64,000 nt of DNA from Carnegiea gigantea. Lineage: Eukaryota > Streptophyta > Magnoliopsida > Caryophyllales > Cactaceae. A model generated the notes under the pieces. It was not told the DNA's origin. It saw only the letters and a program-made list of their open reading frames with translations, and searched no databases. The stretch is from positions 32,501 through 96,500 of the forward strand of contig JAKOGI010002276.1 in assembly GCA_029747015.1 (NCBI GenBank), written 5' to 3'. Shown in pieces: positions 44,995 to 56,010 of this stretch. Made by a program: the position numbers and the translations under genes. The first letter of the stretch is position 1. The number at the start of each line of letters is the position of its first letter.

Positions 44995-46640
44995 TTGAAA
45001 AAGAATATCTCTACTGTTGTGCATGAAACTGTACCTGTACATGATAATGTGAACATGCCTGCTTCTAGTTTTGTTATTAACGACTCAATTGACGAACCTA
45101 GGAGGAGTAAGAGACGTAGAGTTGAGACTAGTTTTGATCCTGACTTTCTTACTACCGTTTTTATTGAAGACTTTGATGTGAATTTCTTGAGTGATGAACT
45201 GGTTTCTGCTTTCTTTATCGTGGAAGATCCAAAAACTTTCGTGGAGGCCATGAGATCAAAAATGCTATTTTTTGAAAAGAGGCCATTCAAAGTGAATTAG
45301 ATGCTATAGTGTCTAATCAAACTTTGGAGTTAGTTGACTTACCGAAAGGTAGTAAGCCTATTAGTAGTAAGTGGATCTTCAAGAAGAAGTTAAGACTTCA
45401 TGGTTCAAATAATAAATACAAGGTCAGAATAGTGATTAGAGGATTTGACCAGAAGAAAGGGATTGCCTACTTTGCCACTTATTCTTCTGTTACCAAATTG
45501 CCATCATTAGGACTCAAGTTACCTTGCCTGCTATACATAGTCTTGTTGTGCATCAAATGGAAGTGAAAATAGCGTTCCTTAATGGTGACCTGGAAGAAAT
45601 ATTTATATGTCTCAACCTGAGGGATGTCTGGCTCCAAGGCAAGAGAATAAAGTCTGCAAGCTTAGAAAATTCCTCTATGGCCTACAACAGGCCCCTAAAT
45701 AGTGGTATGAAAAGTTTGATAGTATAATGATACAACATGGTTTTGCTGTGAACACTTCTGATTCTTGTGTGTACTTAAAATTGATTGGTTCAGATTGTGT
45801 GATAATATGTCTTTATGTCGATGATATGTTGATCTTCGGTGCTAATTTACATGTTGTTAATGGGACTAAAAAGTTGTTGTCTTCTCATTTTGAAATGATA
45901 AACATAACGGAGGCAGATGTGATCTTGGGGATCAAAATTAGAAAAGACAAATGATTTTTTTCCTTTGTACTAGTCTCATTACATTGAGAAAATGTTAAAG
46001 AAATTTAACAATTTTGATGTGACTCCTGTGAGAACTCCCTATAATCCTAGGATACACCTTAAGAAGAATACGGGGCTGAGTATTTCCCAAACTGAGTATG
46101 CTAAAATCATAGGAACTATTATGTTTCTTATACATTATACTTGACCTGACATTGCTTATGTTGTCAGTAGCTTAGGTCATTATACTCATAACCCTAGTAA
46201 AGAGCATTAGGATGCATTATTTCAATTTCTCAAGTACCTGAGAGGTACCATGGATTGATGTTTTCATTTTAATAAATTTCCTTTTGTATTAGAAGGATTT
46301 TCTAATGCAAACTAGGTTTCTGATAATGATGAAGTTAGCTCCACTGGTGGTTACGTGTTTACCTTAGGTGGATGAGTTATTTCATGGAAATTTGCCAAGC
46401 AGACTTGTGTAGCTAGCTCCACCATGGCAGCTAAATTCATTGCTCTTGAGTTGGCAGGTCAAGAAGCAGAATGATTGAAAAATTTACTAGTTGATATGCC
46501 ACTATGGGGGACGCAACCTATCGTTATTTCCCTTCACTGTGACTAGCATTAGACATAGTGCTGTGAAACAAATGCTAAAACATGGTATCATCTTGTTGGA
46601 ATATGTGAGATCCAAGAGAAATTTAGCGGATCCACTAACT
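44995..46640 (+). pseudogene. D reverse transcriptase and RNase H
   Basis: The linker (DEPRRSKRRRVETSF at about 45090-45135) leads into RT at 45305-45960: SKWIFKKKLRLHGSNNKYK, VIRGFDQKKGI, VHQMEVKIAFLNGDLEE and CLYVDDMLIFGA with the YVDD box intact. The first catalytic Asp position (MDVK in the family) is Glu here (MEVK). RNase H follows at about 46040-46640 (YAKIIGTIMFLIHYT, ISWKFAKQTCVASSTMAAKF, HIILLEYVRSKRNLADPLTK-like end) with several in-frame stops at Trp and Gln codons. Confidence 0.85.
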
Positions 46641-46997
46641 AAGGGCTTGACTAGGTGAACAGTTCTCGAAACGTCGAGGAGGATGGGATTGAAGCCTACG
46701 AATTGAGGTAATACAGTGGATATCCACTTGTGGTCAAACGAAGTCATATTAGTATTAGTATGCACTACACATCCATCCCTATGGCATACGGTAGTGCTTC
46801 TGAAAGATTGAGCTCTTATGCCCTCAATGGATCCACAACCTGGTGGGGTGGTGCTACTGAGATGCATTTGATGGGTTCACCGGTCCATATGTGTGAGGTT
46901 GAGCAAAATCTTGCTCTTAATAACTGCATATCTATGATTATGGTAGTCTATATTGAGATAGACTTAGTGGAACTACCTACTGTTAGGATATTTTAAG
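46641..46997 (+). other. D 3' UTR, part before element C
   Basis: Non-coding sequence after RNase H up to the LTR of C. The last five bases TTAAG (46993-46997) are the left flank of the C insertion. Confidence 0.6.
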
Positions 46998-48357
46998 TGT
47001 TAAACTAAGCCGCAAGTGTATAGCTTTTGTGGCAGTACTTGAGGGTCGTGTCCTCGGGGACGAGAATGAGATTGAGGTCACAATCGACTAAACCATCTTA
47101 AGTAGAATTAAGTTTTACTAATAGAGAAATAGGCTAAAGTAACTTTTTACACCAAACTTACTATTCTAAAACAAATTAAAACGATTAAAAATGAAACAAA
47201 ACCAAACTAGCAAATTAACGGGAAACAAAATAAAGAAGGTATTCAAATAAAATCAAAACGGTTCAAAGCTCAGAACTCACAACCAAACTTACTATTGCTG
47301 ACAAAACCAAAATTGAAACACAACCAAACTAGCAACCTAGCAAAACAAGCGAAATAATGAAATTTCTATTGTTGACAAAATATCAATTTATCATAATAAA
47401 ACTAACACAAAACTAAACTAGCAATTAGTTCAGATCAATCGTACCAAAGCAGACTAAATTGCATTGCCTACCATTCAGACCATTCAATTAAATTCACCAA
47501 AACAAAACATAGTCACCTCAACTAAACCAATTTACATCAACTATGAACTCACAACCATCAACTAATTTAGGTTAAATTCAAACCATTCAAGTTACTTGCA
47601 TCAAAAATAATAAAAAACTAGCTACGATGAGGGGAGGAAAACCGAAAACAAAGCATGATCATCAGCCATCATCTAAACCAATTTAGACATAATCACTCAT
47701 CATCAGCATCAATAAAATCCCCAAAATAACAACCTTGATATTCGAGCCACCCATCATTCAGCATCATCAAACTAAACCCTCAAAGTTAAAATCATCATCA
47801 ACAATCAGATTCATCGAAAGCAACTAATTTAATCTAAATGCATCAAGCAGCTTCATCATTCAACCAAACAAAGCAGATCAACAATGCTAATCATAATCAC
47901 CAAGCCTAGATTGAACTAATCTATTATCAGCAATAATTTGGACAATCGAAAGACAAGCTAGAGGAACTGAGAGCAAATCAAATCAGAGGAAGCGATCACA
48001 CTCAGAACTCAGCACAGGGGAGATGGATAACAAAAGCCCATTGCCAATTAGACCAAAACATACCTCATACCTCACCGTTAATGGTGGAAACACCATCGCC
48101 ACATCCAACTAAAACCAAACAGGGGATGGGGAGAAAACAGATGAAATCGACTAAACTTAGGCCAAAATCATTACAATGGCAACTTAATTCCGTAAATTAA
48201 TAAAAACCGGAACTGAATTACATAAAATCTGGAACTCACAACCTAACTAACATCAAACCCTAACCCTAAAAATCGAAAAGAAAATGCATCTGGATTTACG
48301 AGAGAAGACTCAAAAATTAAACTAATTCTAACCTCTCTTCTGGAGCTAGCTTCTGCA

Positions 48358-48364
48358 ATTTATA
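48358..48364 (-). promoter_or_regulatory. TATA box of C LTR
   Basis: Minus TATAAAT in the context GGGTATAAATTGCAG, about 290-340 nt downstream (in element orientation) of the CACGTG cluster. Confidence 0.55.
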
Positions 48365-48649
48365 CCCAAGCTCCTCCAATCTTCACCGTTCATCTTCGAG
48401 ACACGTGGGCAGAGGATATGATGCTATGCTGGTGTTCGTTGCATGAATTGCGGGGTGGATGAGGATGAAAGAGATGGTGGTGTACTGGCTTTGCTTGAAG
48501 AGAGATAGATAAGATCGAAGAGAGAGAGACAGGAGATGAGAATGGAGGTAGAGAAATGGAGGAGTTTCGGGTTTCAGGGTTGGGTTTTTAGGTTTCTGGA
48601 ACCCGAGTGAGGAGAGAGAAGAAGTTAAAAGGGGGGTTAATTTGGGGGT

Positions 48650-48707
48650 CACGTGCACAACACGCTGGGGAGGGAAGGAATCAGGGATCACGTGCCTTGC
48701 ACGTGAT
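48650..48707. promoter_or_regulatory. G-box cluster with perfect inverted repeat in C LTR
   Basis: CACGTG at 48650-48655, 48689-48694 and 48700-48705. The last two sit in a perfect inverted repeat: arms ATCACGTGC and GCACGTGAT with a CTT spacer (48687-48707). G-boxes bind plant bZIP and bHLH factors; regulation of this LTR is inferred only. Confidence 0.5.
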
Positions 48708-48992
48708 AGCTAGGGTTCTTTTTTAATTTTATTTCCTTCTTTTTTTTTCTTTTTGGATGATGGATAAAAAGAAGGGTTGGGCTGATTCTAGGCTACTTCT
48801 TCAATATTTCATGGCCCGAATTTTCATTTCCAGCATTTTTCCATCATTTTTTGCATTTTTCCATAACTATTCCCATTTTATTCAAAACCTACAAGGCAAA
48901 ATAAAATCAAATAAAAATCTAAAAATACAATTATAACGAGCATAAAACAGGCGTAAAAGTACCGTAAAAATAACACATTTTTGGCACAAACA

Positions 48993-50373
48993 AATACCCC
49001 AACACCAAGATTTTGCTCGTTCTCAAGTAAAACAAACTAAACTAACAAAAAGAAAATGAAAAATAAGAAAAAGAAAATCCTAACTCACTGTCGTAGGAAT
49101 CATGGTTGCATTTAGTGTATGCAATAAGCCTTTTAAACCCCTCGGTCTCCTAAGTGGACGAGTGAGGTCTCGTAAGGGTTTTCAAATGAAATACCTAAAA
49201 AAATTATTTCTAAAAAAAAGAAAATCTTTTTGATTTTTTCTCAAAACTAATATGTACAAAATTTGAAAAAAATATGCACACGTTCTAATAAACTAAATCA
49301 CCCATATAACCAAGTTATTGACCTGCATATGCACAGAATGTACTTCAAAGCCTTGTACCTTATAAATGACATCAGAGCACTAATTTTTCACCCCATTTGA
49401 TCATCAAGATTCTAAATCCATCCTTGTGCTCGTGTGCACGTATATCATCATCTCAAGACTTAGATTTACCAGAATTAGACTCAATCCCACTTGGCTGATA
49501 CAACTACATTATTATCATACTAACTTTAGAAGCAAGCTTTCCAGTAGCGATATTGCCTCAAAAGGTAACATCCAGTAGCACATGTCTCAAAGGGATACTT
49601 GTCATTTCAAATTTTATTTCATCTCTTTTTCTTCTTTTCTCCTTCTTTATTCATAGAACACTTATTTTTTTTCCAGAGTAATCGTGTCACAAGCAAGTGC
49701 GAGAATCATTCATAGAAACCTAAGACCTAAAGATATTGATGAAGAAATAAACAAGGATTGGATTACACAACCTATACTGAACATTGGAGTTAAAACCAGG
49801 GCTTAGAATGTCACACTGAGCTTGGAGACTTCTCACGCACATCCTACTTATATACAAGCTAATACCCAAAACATAGGGGATTCAAGCTAATCAGACATAG
49901 TACAAACGTTTCCCAAAAAACAAAACCAAAATCAAAATCTTTTTAGATTTTTCAAAATTTTTTTAAAGAAAAATATGTACACATGGATACCCCACCCCTA
50001 CGCCAAAACTTCACAATGTCCTCATTAGGAGTGGAAAAGACACATAAGGTCCAAAAGAAAAATCTACAAAGCAAACATATGCTCAATAACAAGAGCTAAA
50101 AACAAAACAACCAATCATATGGAAAAAAAAAGTCAACTATACAAAAAGGAACTGGAATAAAACAAAGAGAGAAGAAAAGAGAGAAAGAAGGAGAGAGAAG
50201 AGAAGAAGTTTCTAGCAAACCAGGTCAGGTGCTAAGTACACCCAAGCTATTTCAGATCTTAATCATTAATCATGGCTAGGTTGATGAAATATCAGACAAT
50301 CCACATCTTCTTGGCTCGGCAGCTCCAGAAATGGTTTTAAATGCTGGCCATTCACTTTGAAGGTGGCACCAGT
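48993..50373 (-). other. C 3' non-coding region and polypurine tract
   Basis: Aligns with 19594-21023 of element A over its whole length, with the same order of blocks and a similar poly-pyrimidine stretch (49610-49670). No frame is conserved between the two copies. Confidence 0.7.
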
Positions 50374-51600
50374 CTAAGGATCCTGAATTTCAACTGCATC
50401 ATAGGGAAAAACATGTGAGACAATATAAGGGCCCGTCCATCGGGACCTCAATTTCCCTGGAAACAGATGGAACTTAGAGTCATACAAGAGTACTTTCATT
50501 CTCGAGGCAAATTCCTTCCTAAAAATATGTCGATCATGAAATAACTTTGCCCTTTCTTTATATGATCGAGCGCTCTCATAAGTCTCCGTTCTAATCTCAT
50601 CAAGCTCACTCAGTTGCAGTTGTCTCTCCTCACCTGCCTCAATCAAATCATAATTAAACTTCCTAATGGCCCACCAAGCTTTATGCTCTATCTCCACAGG
50701 TAAATGACAAGGCTTACTATAAACTATCCTATAAGGTGACATGCCTAGGGAGTTTTGAAACCGTCCTATATGTCCAAAGAGCATCCACTAGCTTATCAGC
50801 TCAATCTTTCCTATGTCTACTAACTTTTTTTTTCCAAAATCTGCTTAATCTGCCGATTGGACACTTCAACTTAGCCACTAGTTTGGGAATGGTAGGGAGT
50901 AGCAAGTCATGGACTATGGAATACCTCTTCCGTAAGGTATCAAAAGATCTGTTATTAAGATTGGTGCCTAGATCACTGATGATAGCTTGGGGCATACCAA
51001 ATCGAGCAAAGATATTCTCCCTAAGAAATTTCACAACTACTTTGGCTTCATTAATTCTGAAAGGGATGGCCTCAACCCATTTAGTAACATAGTCCACAGC
51101 TAACAAAATGTACTCATTCCCAAAGGAAGATGGAATTGGTCCCATAAAATCAACACCCCACACATCAAAAACCTTCACTACAATGATGGGGTTCAGTGGC
51201 ATCACATCTTTCCTGCTTATTCTATCCAACTGCTGGCATTTAGGTTAACTGTTGTAATACTCAAATGCATCTTTAAACAAAGTTGGCCAATAAAAACCAC
51301 ATTGAAGAATCTTGGCTGTTGTCTTCCTGCCACTAAAATGCCCCCATATGCCTGATCATGACAAAAATAAAGGACGCTTCTCACCTCATGGTCGGAAATG
51401 CACCTCCTAGAGACTTGGTCTGAACAGTGCTTAAACAGATAGGGGTCATCCCATGCAAAGAACTTCACAAGGTAGAAGAATATATCTTTTTCATTCTTAG
51501 TCCAACCCTTAGGGATCCTACCAGCAACTAAGTAGTTCACAATATCAGCATACCAAGGATTAGGGCGAACAGCATACAATTGCTCATCAGGGAAGCGTTC
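50374..51600 (-). pseudogene. C integrase
   Basis: C-terminal domain at 50374-50784 (PCHLPVEIEHKAWWAI, LYDSKFHLFPGKLRSRWTG). Core at 50801-51229 with [17 protein letters not shown] (first Asp) and IISDLGTNL (second Asp). The Glu is still present in VEVSN but a stop (CAA to TAA) precedes it, and a frameshift separates the two parts. N-terminal zinc region at 51217-51579 (WDDPYLFKHCSDQVSRR, FCHDQAYGG), then a frameshift in the HFSGRKT region. Non-functional. Confidence 0.87.
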
Positions 51601-53005
51601 AGAAATACTGGACTCACTCTCTTGATCACAGATGATCCTAGACAGATGGTCAGCTGCAAGGTTTTCAGAACCTTTCTTATCTTTGATTTCACAGTCAAAT
51701 TCTTACAAAAGCAGAATCCATCTCACAAGTCTAGGCTTAGCATCCTTCTTAGAAAGAAGGTGCATAAGGGCAGAGTGGTCAGTATAAACAATCACATGTA
51801 ACCCAATCAGATAGGATCTAAACTTTTCAAAACCAAAGACCATAGCCAAAAATTCTTTCTTAGTAACAGTGCAATTCAGCCGGGCATCATTCAACGTGTA
51901 ACTAGCATAGTAAATAACATAGGATTTCTTGTCAATACGCTATCCTAACACAACCCAATAGCATAATCAGATGCGTCATACATCAATTCAAATGGTTCTC
52001 CCCAAATGGGAGGATGAAGAATAGGAGCAGAGGTTAAGGCCTTCTTAAGCTCAGAAAAGGCCTCATGACACTCTTCAGAAAAATGAAATGGCACATCCTT
52101 AGCTAATAGATTGGATAAAGGTTTTGCAATTTTACTGAAATCCTTAATGAAACAACGATAAAAACCAGCAAGTCCAAGGAAAGACCGCATCTCTTTTACA
52201 TAAGTGGGAGGGAGAAGATTAACAATCAGGTCAGTCTTAGCTTTGTCTACCCTAATTCCATCTTAGGAAATAATATGTTTTAAGACCATACCCTTTTTAA
52301 CTATGAAGTGACATTTCTCCTAGTTCGAAGTCGAAATTTTCTCCTTATACCTTCCCAACACTTTTCTCAGATTAGACAAGCAATCATCAAAAGAAGATCT
52401 AAACATAGAAAAGTCATCCATGAAAATTTCCATACATTGCTCAACTAAATTTAAGAAAATAGAAATCATGCATCATTGAAAGGTAGCAGGGGCATTACAC
52501 TATCCAAACGACATTCTGCTAAAGGCATATGTTCCAAATGGATAAGTGACTTCTCCTGATCCTCAGGAAGAATAGAGATCTGGGTATAACTGGAATATCC
52601 ATTTAAAAACCAATAGAAGGAATGTCCAGCTAACCTCTCTAGCATTTGATCTAAGAAGGGAAGGGAAAAATGGTCTTTTCTAATGGCAGCATTCAATTTT
52701 CTATAATTTACACACACACGCCACCCAAATTGAACTCGAATAGGGATTAACTCGTTCTTATCATTCCTGATCATGGTAATACCGGTCTTTTTAGGAACAA
52801 CTTGAACAGGGCTAACCCACTCACTATCAGAAATAGGATAAATGATCCCATGGTCTAACCATTTCAACACTTCCTTCTTAACTACTTCCTGCAAAGTGCG
52901 ATTCAAACGCCTTTGACAGTCACGGTATGGCTTAGCATTGTCCTCTAAATGAATTGTATGTTGCACAATAGAAGAACTAATACCCTTAATATCCCTAAAG
53001 TCCAT
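51601..53005 (-). pseudogene. C reverse transcriptase and RNase H
   Basis: RT at 52466-53005: WLDHGIIYPISDSEWVSPVQ, VPKKTGITMI, GWRVCVNYRKLNAAIRKD. The first catalytic Asp is Asn (FLNGYS, about 52590-52610) while the Asp pair in IFMDDFS (about 52405-52425) is kept. RT connection at 51945-52190 (RSFLGLAGFYRCFIKDFSKI). RNase H at 51703-51894 ([40 protein letters not shown]). Stops at 51940-51942 and 51703-51705 align with stops in A. Frameshifts near 52520 and 51950. Confidence 0.87.
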
Positions 53006-55352
53006 CCTAGAGCTTCCTTATTCTCTCTAAGCAAAGAAATCAGTTTGTCCTCTTAGTCCCGATCTAAATCAGAAGCAATAATGACAGGTAAGGATTCACT
53101 GGGTCCTAGGAATGCATACTCAACAGAATCAGGAAGGGGTTTTAATTCAAGAGCAATAGGGGAAATAGATTCAGCAGCCGATTCAGACACAACAGTGAGT
53201 AAACAATTAGCAGTAGAGCATAAGTCATCAAACTTAAACACATCATATTCATGCTCTTCGTCTATAAGAAATGACTCATACTCAGTAGCAAATACATCAT
53301 CAAAAGCATCATCAAATACAGAATCTCCTAACCAGTTAAGAGTAGAAAATTCCATGTCATCAAATCCAGAAGGCTATCTTTGCACATTAAAGATATTCAA
53401 TTCCACAATCATATTGCCAAAAGACAGTCTCATCATACCATTCCCGCAGTTAATGAGGACATTGGTAGTGACTAGGAAAGGATGTCCTAGAATTACAGGA
53501 ACCTGACTAGCTAAGTTGGACACCTTCTCAGTTTCAATCACAACAAAGTCCATAGGGTAAATAAATTCACCCACTCTAATCAACACATCCTCAGCTACCT
53601 CCTGGACACTCTAGTCGATCTATCAGCTAATTGAATGACCATCCTAGTAGGTTTAAGCTCACCTAACTGTAGCCTCTCATACTCAACAAATGGTATTAAG
53701 TTAACACTAGCCCCTAAGTCAAGCAGTGCTCTATAAATGAGTTGGTCCCCTATGACTATAGATAGAGTAGGACAACCGACGTCCTTATACTTCACTGGGA
53801 TTTGAGAAAGGATAGAATTAGCACCAGAAGTCAAAAAAGCCTTCTTAGGTACAACAATTGCTTTATTTGTGGTACATATGTCCTTTAAGAATCTAGCATA
53901 AGGAGGCATCTACTGAATAGCATCAAATAAGGGAATGTTGATCTTAACTTGAGAGAAGGTCTCTCTCATCTTTTCAATATGATCTTGATCTTTCTTCTTT
54001 AACCTATGGGCGAAAGGAGACAAAAGCATCTAGATTTTCTCAGAAGAATAGGGAGAAGAATTCTTAGAAGGTGAAGAACTTGCCAAGCCAAAGGAGTCTT
54101 TTTCTTGGAGTCCTCTTCCTTAGAATGTGTTCGGTCATCATTCTTATTATTCTTTCCATGTTAACATTAATCATTCTTTCCACATTGTTATTGATTCTTG
54201 TCTCCAATTTATCAATATCAGTATAACCAGGAGGAGGTCGAACTTGAACTATGGGAGGTGGAGGTCTAGGTGCATTAGGCACACCTGAGAAAGCCGATCT
54301 CTGAAAGGAGTGTGAAGGATGAGAGATGGGCTGGGAGTTGTTTGTAGGAAACATCCCAGGTTGAGAATTAGGAACCACAGCATTGGTCCACTATTCCATA
54401 AAAAGTTAGGGTGATTCCTCCACCCTGGGCTGTAATAAGGGGAGAAAGGGTCATTCTTAGGTCTTTGGACGGCTATACTTGCTTGCTCCTGCTCAGTTGC
54501 CAACTGATGAGCAAAATACGGATAAGCACTCAATGAATGATCTAAGGCTTAATAAAGAAAACAAGACACTTTAGAAGTCTGAGATAACTGGGACATCTAG
54601 GGAGATAATCCCTTCAATATGTTTTCTAAGATAGCAATCTTAGACTCTAAGTGACTAACATCAGAGACAGAGTGCAAACCACCCCTTGCAAACCTAGAAC
54701 TCAGGCTATCATCACAAGCGGTTTCCCACTGTATGGTTTTCTCAGTCAAGTCCTCTAAAAACTCCCAAGCAGCTGCAGGGTTCTTAGAAAGAAAGCCACC
54801 CTGATACATGGACTCTACCATGGTCCTAGTCTGTTGGTTAAGTCCTTCATATACAATCTGAAACAAACTTGCTTGGTCTAAACCATGATGGTGACATTGG
54901 GCCAACAAAGTTTTGAACCTATCAAAATATTTCTAAAATGATTCCCTATCAAGTTGCACAAACTGATTGATTTCATTCCTCAACTTTACAGTCTTGGCCT
55001 TAGGGAAATATTTTCTTAAGAACAATCTTACAAAATCATTCCAAGAAGTAGCAGAATTAGCAGCTAAGCCATACATCCATCGTTTAGCAGAATCTTTCAA
55101 AGTAAAAGGAATCAATTTCATTCGCACAACATCAATGGGAATATTAGGGAAATGTATCATAGAACAAACTTCTTTGAATTCCCTTAAAAATAAATAAGCA
55201 TTATCTAAACCTGTGAATTTAGGGAGCATCTAAGTATGATGGGGTTTCAATTTGAAAGTCACATTTGGTGCAAGATCAGGCATAGCAAAACATGATGGTA
55301 AAGCAGTCCTAGGAGGATAGAAAATATCACTCAAAGTCCTTTCTTGTGCCAT
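53006..55352 (-). pseudogene. C gag and protease
   Basis: Gag starts at the ATG at 55352. The gag domain lies at 54933-55229 (MLPKFTGLDNAYLFLREFKE, SWNDFVRLFLRKYFP) and 54597-54908 (FQIVYEGLNQQTRTMVESM), separated by a Trp-to-stop change. The zinc knuckle has one Cys changed to Tyr and a stop at 54549-54551. The region after NPGWRNHPNFLW is shorter than in A. Protease at 53595-53909: ALLDLGASVNLIP (active site intact), continuing at 53374-53586 (DFVVIETEKVSNLASQVPVI) and an acidic linker (53053-53355). Confidence 0.87.
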
Positions 55353-55697
55353 GTTCCCTAACTCAAGCTTAGGTTCAGTTTCGGGTTATCTCCTAACGAG
55401 TTTTTGATCTTCAGGGTCTTTAACCCAACTAGTCATATAAACCCACACCTTCCCCAAAAGAAATCCTCTTTTTGGCCTTTCCTTTTTCTATTTTTTTTTT
55501 GGATTTTTGAATTTTCTAATTTTTTATTTTTTTTCTTATGTCAAACACAAAATCAAATTAAAATGCTACTTAACCCTAATGACTATTTACACACAAAAAG
55601 TAACCAAGTTGAAAAATTAATTAATATCTAAAACACAAATAAAATAGTCCCAACAAAAACCAAATTCCAAAACTACAACATAAATCACTAACCCTAC
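55353..55697 (-). other. C 5' leader fragment, truncated
   Basis: A/T-rich leader upstream of gag, similar in composition and position to 26361-26700 in A. It ends at 55697, where homology to the element stops. Confidence 0.6.
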
Positions 55698-56010
55698 GTA
55701 AGTCTAAAGGTGTGGCAACCTTTTATAAGAGACTCTTGGTTGTCTCTCTGGAGCACTTATGTGACCCGAGGTGTGCGCATGACCTTAAAAAGTGCAAGTG
55801 AGTTATTGCATAATACACAGGGACCATAAGGGGTGATATGTGTTGTGGGGATCTCAACCAAAATATATTAAGTTCAAGACCCATTATTTACTTAGTTGTT
55901 GCCCTACTTCACTATGTATCAATTCAATCGAAAGACATTGACACTTAAATATCTAACCCCTCCTTTACCCAGATCAATTCTTCACTAGTCTGTATGCCAT
56001 TAGTGGGGGA
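55698..56010 (+). other. D 3' UTR, part after element C, with polypurine tract
   Basis: Starts GTAAGTCTAAAGGTGTGGCA; the first five bases match the left flank TTAAG of C at four positions. It ends with AGTGGGGGA (56002-56010), the polypurine tract next to the 3' LTR. Confidence 0.7.

Larger units (their letters stand above)
46998..48992 (-). repeat. C 3' LTR
   Basis: About 1,995 bp, identified by TGTT...AACA ends, by the polypurine tract directly after it (GGGGTATTT on the minus strand, 48993-49001), and by loose similarity to the A LTR at both ends. It contains a TATA box (minus GGTATAAATTGC, 48355-48366) and three CACGTG boxes upstream of it. No second copy exists in the window. Confidence 0.8.
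46998..55697 (-). mobile_element. Athila-type Ty3/gypsy element C, 5' LTR missing, nested in D
   Basis: Minus-strand gypsy element close to A in sequence and layout (gag, PR, RT, RH, IN, conserved 3' region, 3' LTR), without ORF1. Its 3' LTR (46998-48992) starts TGTT and ends AACA (plus view). On the other side it stops abruptly at 55697 in the leader upstream of gag, and D's 3' UTR resumes at once; primer-binding site and 5' LTR are absent. All frames are broken by stops and small indels. The protease DLGAS is intact but the first RT Asp is Asn. Confidence 0.92.

Noticed and set aside
46502..46996. Frames of 121 (minus) and 88 (plus) codons at the end of copia D
   Set aside because: They overlap the RNase H tail and 3' UTR; no family resemblance and interrupted by element C.
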